From: Clostridiales bacterium
Lineage (GTDB): Bacteria; Bacillota; Clostridia; Caldicoprobacterales; UBA3941
Assembly: GCA_012522165.1 (NCBI GenBank)
Contig: JAAYKZ010000323.1
Location: 1 to 5,811 of the forward strand
Length of the DNA: 5,811 bases
Reading direction: 5' to 3'
The notes beneath the pieces are model-generated. The model saw only the letters and a list, made by a program, of their open reading frames with translations, was not told where the DNA came from and did no database searches. This document shows, one piece after another, positions 4,831 to 5,811 of this stretch. Position 1 is the stretch's first letter; each line of letters begins with the position of its first letter. A program made the position numbers and the translations under genes.

Positions 4831-5592
4831 TTACTCTAAATCTGTCTTTGACATGATATAAACTGGGATCACTGTTTCACCTTTATCATTTGCCGACTGA
4901 ATAGATGATTTTAGGTTTAGGGATTTCATGTTATCAATATTTATATACGCAACGCAATCAAAAGAATCAAACTCCTCTGAGATAGGTAGACTTTTAAAGC
5001 TAGAAGTCCCCTTTTTAAAATTTTCAGCCCAAACTACTTGGAATGAAACATTCTCATCTCCCTTATACAAATTAAATGTCATATTGATCATGGGTAATTC
5101 TCCATCATAATTGGTAGAGTTGGTTACAGTAACAATTAACTCCTTCTGCTCAGAAAGCTCAACTTTATCAATTGAGAGAACTACCGGGATAGAATCATCG
5201 TCAAGTTTAATCTCATCTTTTGGCTTAATACCAACCATAAGGTTGCCGACATTATAATGAATAATATTTACTTCTTCCTCTGAAAGGTTAAATTTCTCCG
5301 CTGCTTCCTTTATTACTAAATCATCGTGCTTAGAAATAATATACTCACCATCAATTTTAATGTAATACTCAAATCTTTCTTCCATGTATAAATACAGTTC
5401 AATATCTCGAGCAGAGATATAGCCACTTTCAACCTCATCGAGTATTAAGTCCCTATGGGGAAAACCTACAGATAATAATTCTTCAGCTCGTATTACTTCT
5501 TTAGATTTCTCTCTAGAACTGATAGTGCAACCATTTAAGGCTAAAAATAGAGTGAAGAAACACAATATAAATACAAATACCCTTTTTATCAT
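4831..5592 (-). CDS. Lipoprotein of unknown function
   Basis: The protein has 253 residues. The N-terminus MIKRVFVFILCFFTLFLALN is a short positive end plus a hydrophobic core, followed by LNGC with Cys22 as the probable lipidated residue. Asn at -2 is slightly unusual for a lipobox. The mature part would be anchored on the outer face of the membrane. Residues about 30-125 are helical and acidic (EVIRAEELLSVG, ISARDIELYLYMEERFEYYI, LSEEEVNIIHYNVGNL). Residues about 130-245 are strand-rich (IPVVLSIDKVELSEQ, LIVTVTNSTNYDG, MINMTFNLYKG, CVAYINID), suggestive of an immunoglobulin-like fold. I do not recognise the family. The start ATG follows GGAGGG at 7 nt. Being the first cassette, it should be the most directly exposed to the promoter beside attI. 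Confidence 0.82.
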   Translation of the reverse strand: MIKRVFVFILCFFTLFLALNGCTISSREKSKEVIRAEELLSVGFPHRDLILDEVESGYISARDIELYLYMEERFEYYIKIDGEYIISKHDDLVIKEAAEKFNLSEEEVNIIHYNVGNLMVGIKPKDEIKLDDDSIPVVLSIDKVELSEQKELIVTVTNSTNYDGELPMINMTFNLYKGDENVSFQVVWAENFKKGTSSFKSLPISEEFDSFDCVAYINIDNMKSLNLKSSIQSANDKGETVIPVYIMSKTDLE

Positions 5593-5627
5593 AATTAATC
5601 CCTCCAGTAGTTTTATATTAGCTTATC

Positions 5628-5643
5628 TATTTAGCCCTAAATA
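5628..5643. promoter_or_regulatory. 16-bp perfect inverted repeat, possible operator
   Basis: TATTTAG-CC-CTAAATA, two perfect 7-bp arms, lies about 35 bp upstream of the lipoprotein ATG, just before an AT-rich stretch with a weak -10-like TATAAA. It could be a protein-binding site or chance in AT-rich DNA. The -35 match is poor, so no promoter is claimed. Confidence 0.4.
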
Positions 5644-5645
5644 TC

Positions 5646-5664
5646 CCACCACACGATGTGGTGG
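5646..5664. repeat. Cassette 1 5'-end hairpin, CGA loop
   Basis: On the + strand CCACCACA-CGA-TGTGGTGG forms a perfect 8-bp stem with a 3-nt loop, 5 nt inside the 5' cassette inverted repeat. It occupies the same position as the AGGA hairpins of cassettes 2-4, with the loop shortened. Confidence 0.74.
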
Positions 5665-5700
5665 CCAATGCGTGCGATTTACACATAACTTCGTCATCTA

Positions 5701-5714
5701 CGAACATAGGTTCG
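5701..5714. promoter_or_regulatory. LexA (SOS) box 1
   Basis: CGAAC-ATAG-GTTCG fits the Gram-positive LexA/DinR consensus (CGAAC-N4-GTTCG type) with both half-sites perfect. It lies 12 bp from the first cassette crossover box, downstream of intI. Confidence 0.72.
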
Positions 5715-5741
5715 TAAATACTCTTTTATACATGGTATCTA

Positions 5742-5755
5742 CGAACATAAGTTCG
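5742..5755. promoter_or_regulatory. LexA (SOS) box 2
   Basis: CGAAC-ATAA-GTTCG has perfect half-sites, 41 bp (nearly four helical turns) from box 1, and lies 10 bp after the intI stop. A -10-like TATAAA (5730-5725, minus strand) lies between the two boxes. Confidence 0.72.
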
Positions 5756-5765
5756 TGAATACCCA

Positions 5766-5811
5766 TTATCTTTTTTCTTTATCACTCATAATTCTATCTA
5801 ATGGACTTTGA
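5766..5811 (-). CDS. intI: Integron integrase (IntI), C-terminal end (partial)
   Basis: Only the final 14 residues are present, QSPLDRIMSDKEKR, ending in TAA. Integron tyrosine recombinases typically end shortly after the active-site Tyr region with a (G)V-x-SPLD or SPAD motif, which this matches. The position fits: the frame ends directly beside the first crossover box. It reads in the same direction as the cassettes; in the common layout intI is divergent from them, and the co-directional form is known in a minority such as Treponema denticola. The active site and integron-specific extra helix are off-window, so the call rests on the tail motif plus context. Confidence 0.7.
   Translation of the reverse strand, partial: QSPLDRIMSDKEKR

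Larger units (their letters stand above)
4655..5688 (-). mobile_element. Integron cassette 1 (lipoprotein), first after attI
   Basis: The 5' end reads GTTATGTGTAAATCGCACGC (5670-5689) and the 3' arm GTTATGTGAAGTCGCGCGC (4778-4796). They match at all but two A/G positions plus one extra base; both A/G differences are G.T wobbles on the + strand. A hairpin lies 5 nt inside the 5' arm (5646-5664) and another 13 nt inside the 3' arm (4810-4828). It adjoins the attI-like region, so it should be the most recently inserted cassette and the best expressed. Confidence 0.8.
5682..5765 (-). other. attI-like region, junction of integrase end and first cassette
   Basis: The region lies between the intI stop (5766) and the first cassette. 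The crossover box is GTTATGTG (5682-5689, minus strand), preceded by GACGAA. It has no attC-like folded structure, as expected for attI. It holds two near-identical 26-bp direct repeats (5696-5721 and 5737-5762, 24 of 26 matching, 41 bp apart), each centred on a LexA-like box. Direct repeats are also known as accessory integrase-binding sites in class 1 attI, so they might serve both roles. Candidate -10 hexamers (TATAAA, minus strand, 5730-5725; GATAAT, 5770-5765) have poor -35 partners. Confidence 0.65.

Noticed and set aside
5696..5762. CRISPR-like direct repeats
   Set aside because: There are only two copies with a 15-bp spacer, each a LexA-type palindrome beside intI. No cas genes and no array.

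Overview
The window is the start of a chromosomal-type integron cassette array, read on the minus strand. At the right edge lie the last 14 residues of a protein whose ending (QSPLDRI...) matches integron integrases (IntI). Next to it is a short attI-like region holding two Gram-positive type LexA (SOS) boxes. Six gene cassettes follow leftward, each with its gene on the minus strand and each ending in a GC-rich attC site of about 114-173 bp. At the left edge, the + strand carries the C-terminus and terminal repeat of an ISL3-family insertion sequence that appears to cut into the sixth attC.

The host is probably a low-GC Gram-positive bacterium (Bacillota, perhaps Clostridia). The genes are AT-rich, the ribosome binding sites are strong GGAGG types, the SOS boxes have the form CGAAC-N4-GTTCG, and there is a Gram-positive style lipoprotein. 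This placement is inference. Integrons are uncommon in that phylum.

Cassettes from attI outward: (1) lipoprotein of unknown function, 4831-5592; (2) winged-helix-like plus HNH nuclease with a TTG start, 3862-4581; (3) a protein resembling DUF6414, broken by one in-frame TAA, 2798-3604; (4) Phd/YefM antitoxin and RelE/ParE toxin with their own strong promoter, 1836-2409; (5) an unrecognised 182-residue protein, 1051-1599; (6) a SieB-like superinfection-exclusion membrane protein, 301-798. Apart from the toxin-antitoxin operon I see no convincing internal promoters, so most genes probably rely on a promoter near attI. The contents (phage exclusion, nuclease, toxin-antitoxin) fit a defence and stabilisation role.

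The most striking structure is in the cassette ends. Each cassette begins and ends with its own inverted repeat of about 19 bp, different in every cassette and matching 16-18 positions. It starts exactly at the R'/R'' recombination boxes and extends about 12 bp further than the classical box. Eight of the nine A/G-type differences leave a G.T wobble if the window's + strand (the attC bottom strand) is the one that folds. In cassettes 1-4 a small hairpin, usually with an AGGA or CGGA loop, sits 3-5 nt inside the 5' repeat and another 13-14 nt inside the 3' repeat; cassettes 5 and 6 have neither. In an excised circle these parts would come together as one large folded element around attC. Together with SOS boxes placed between intI and the cassettes, rather than visibly at the intI promoter, this suggests an integron with an unusual recombination-site architecture and possibly SOS-controlled cassette expression.
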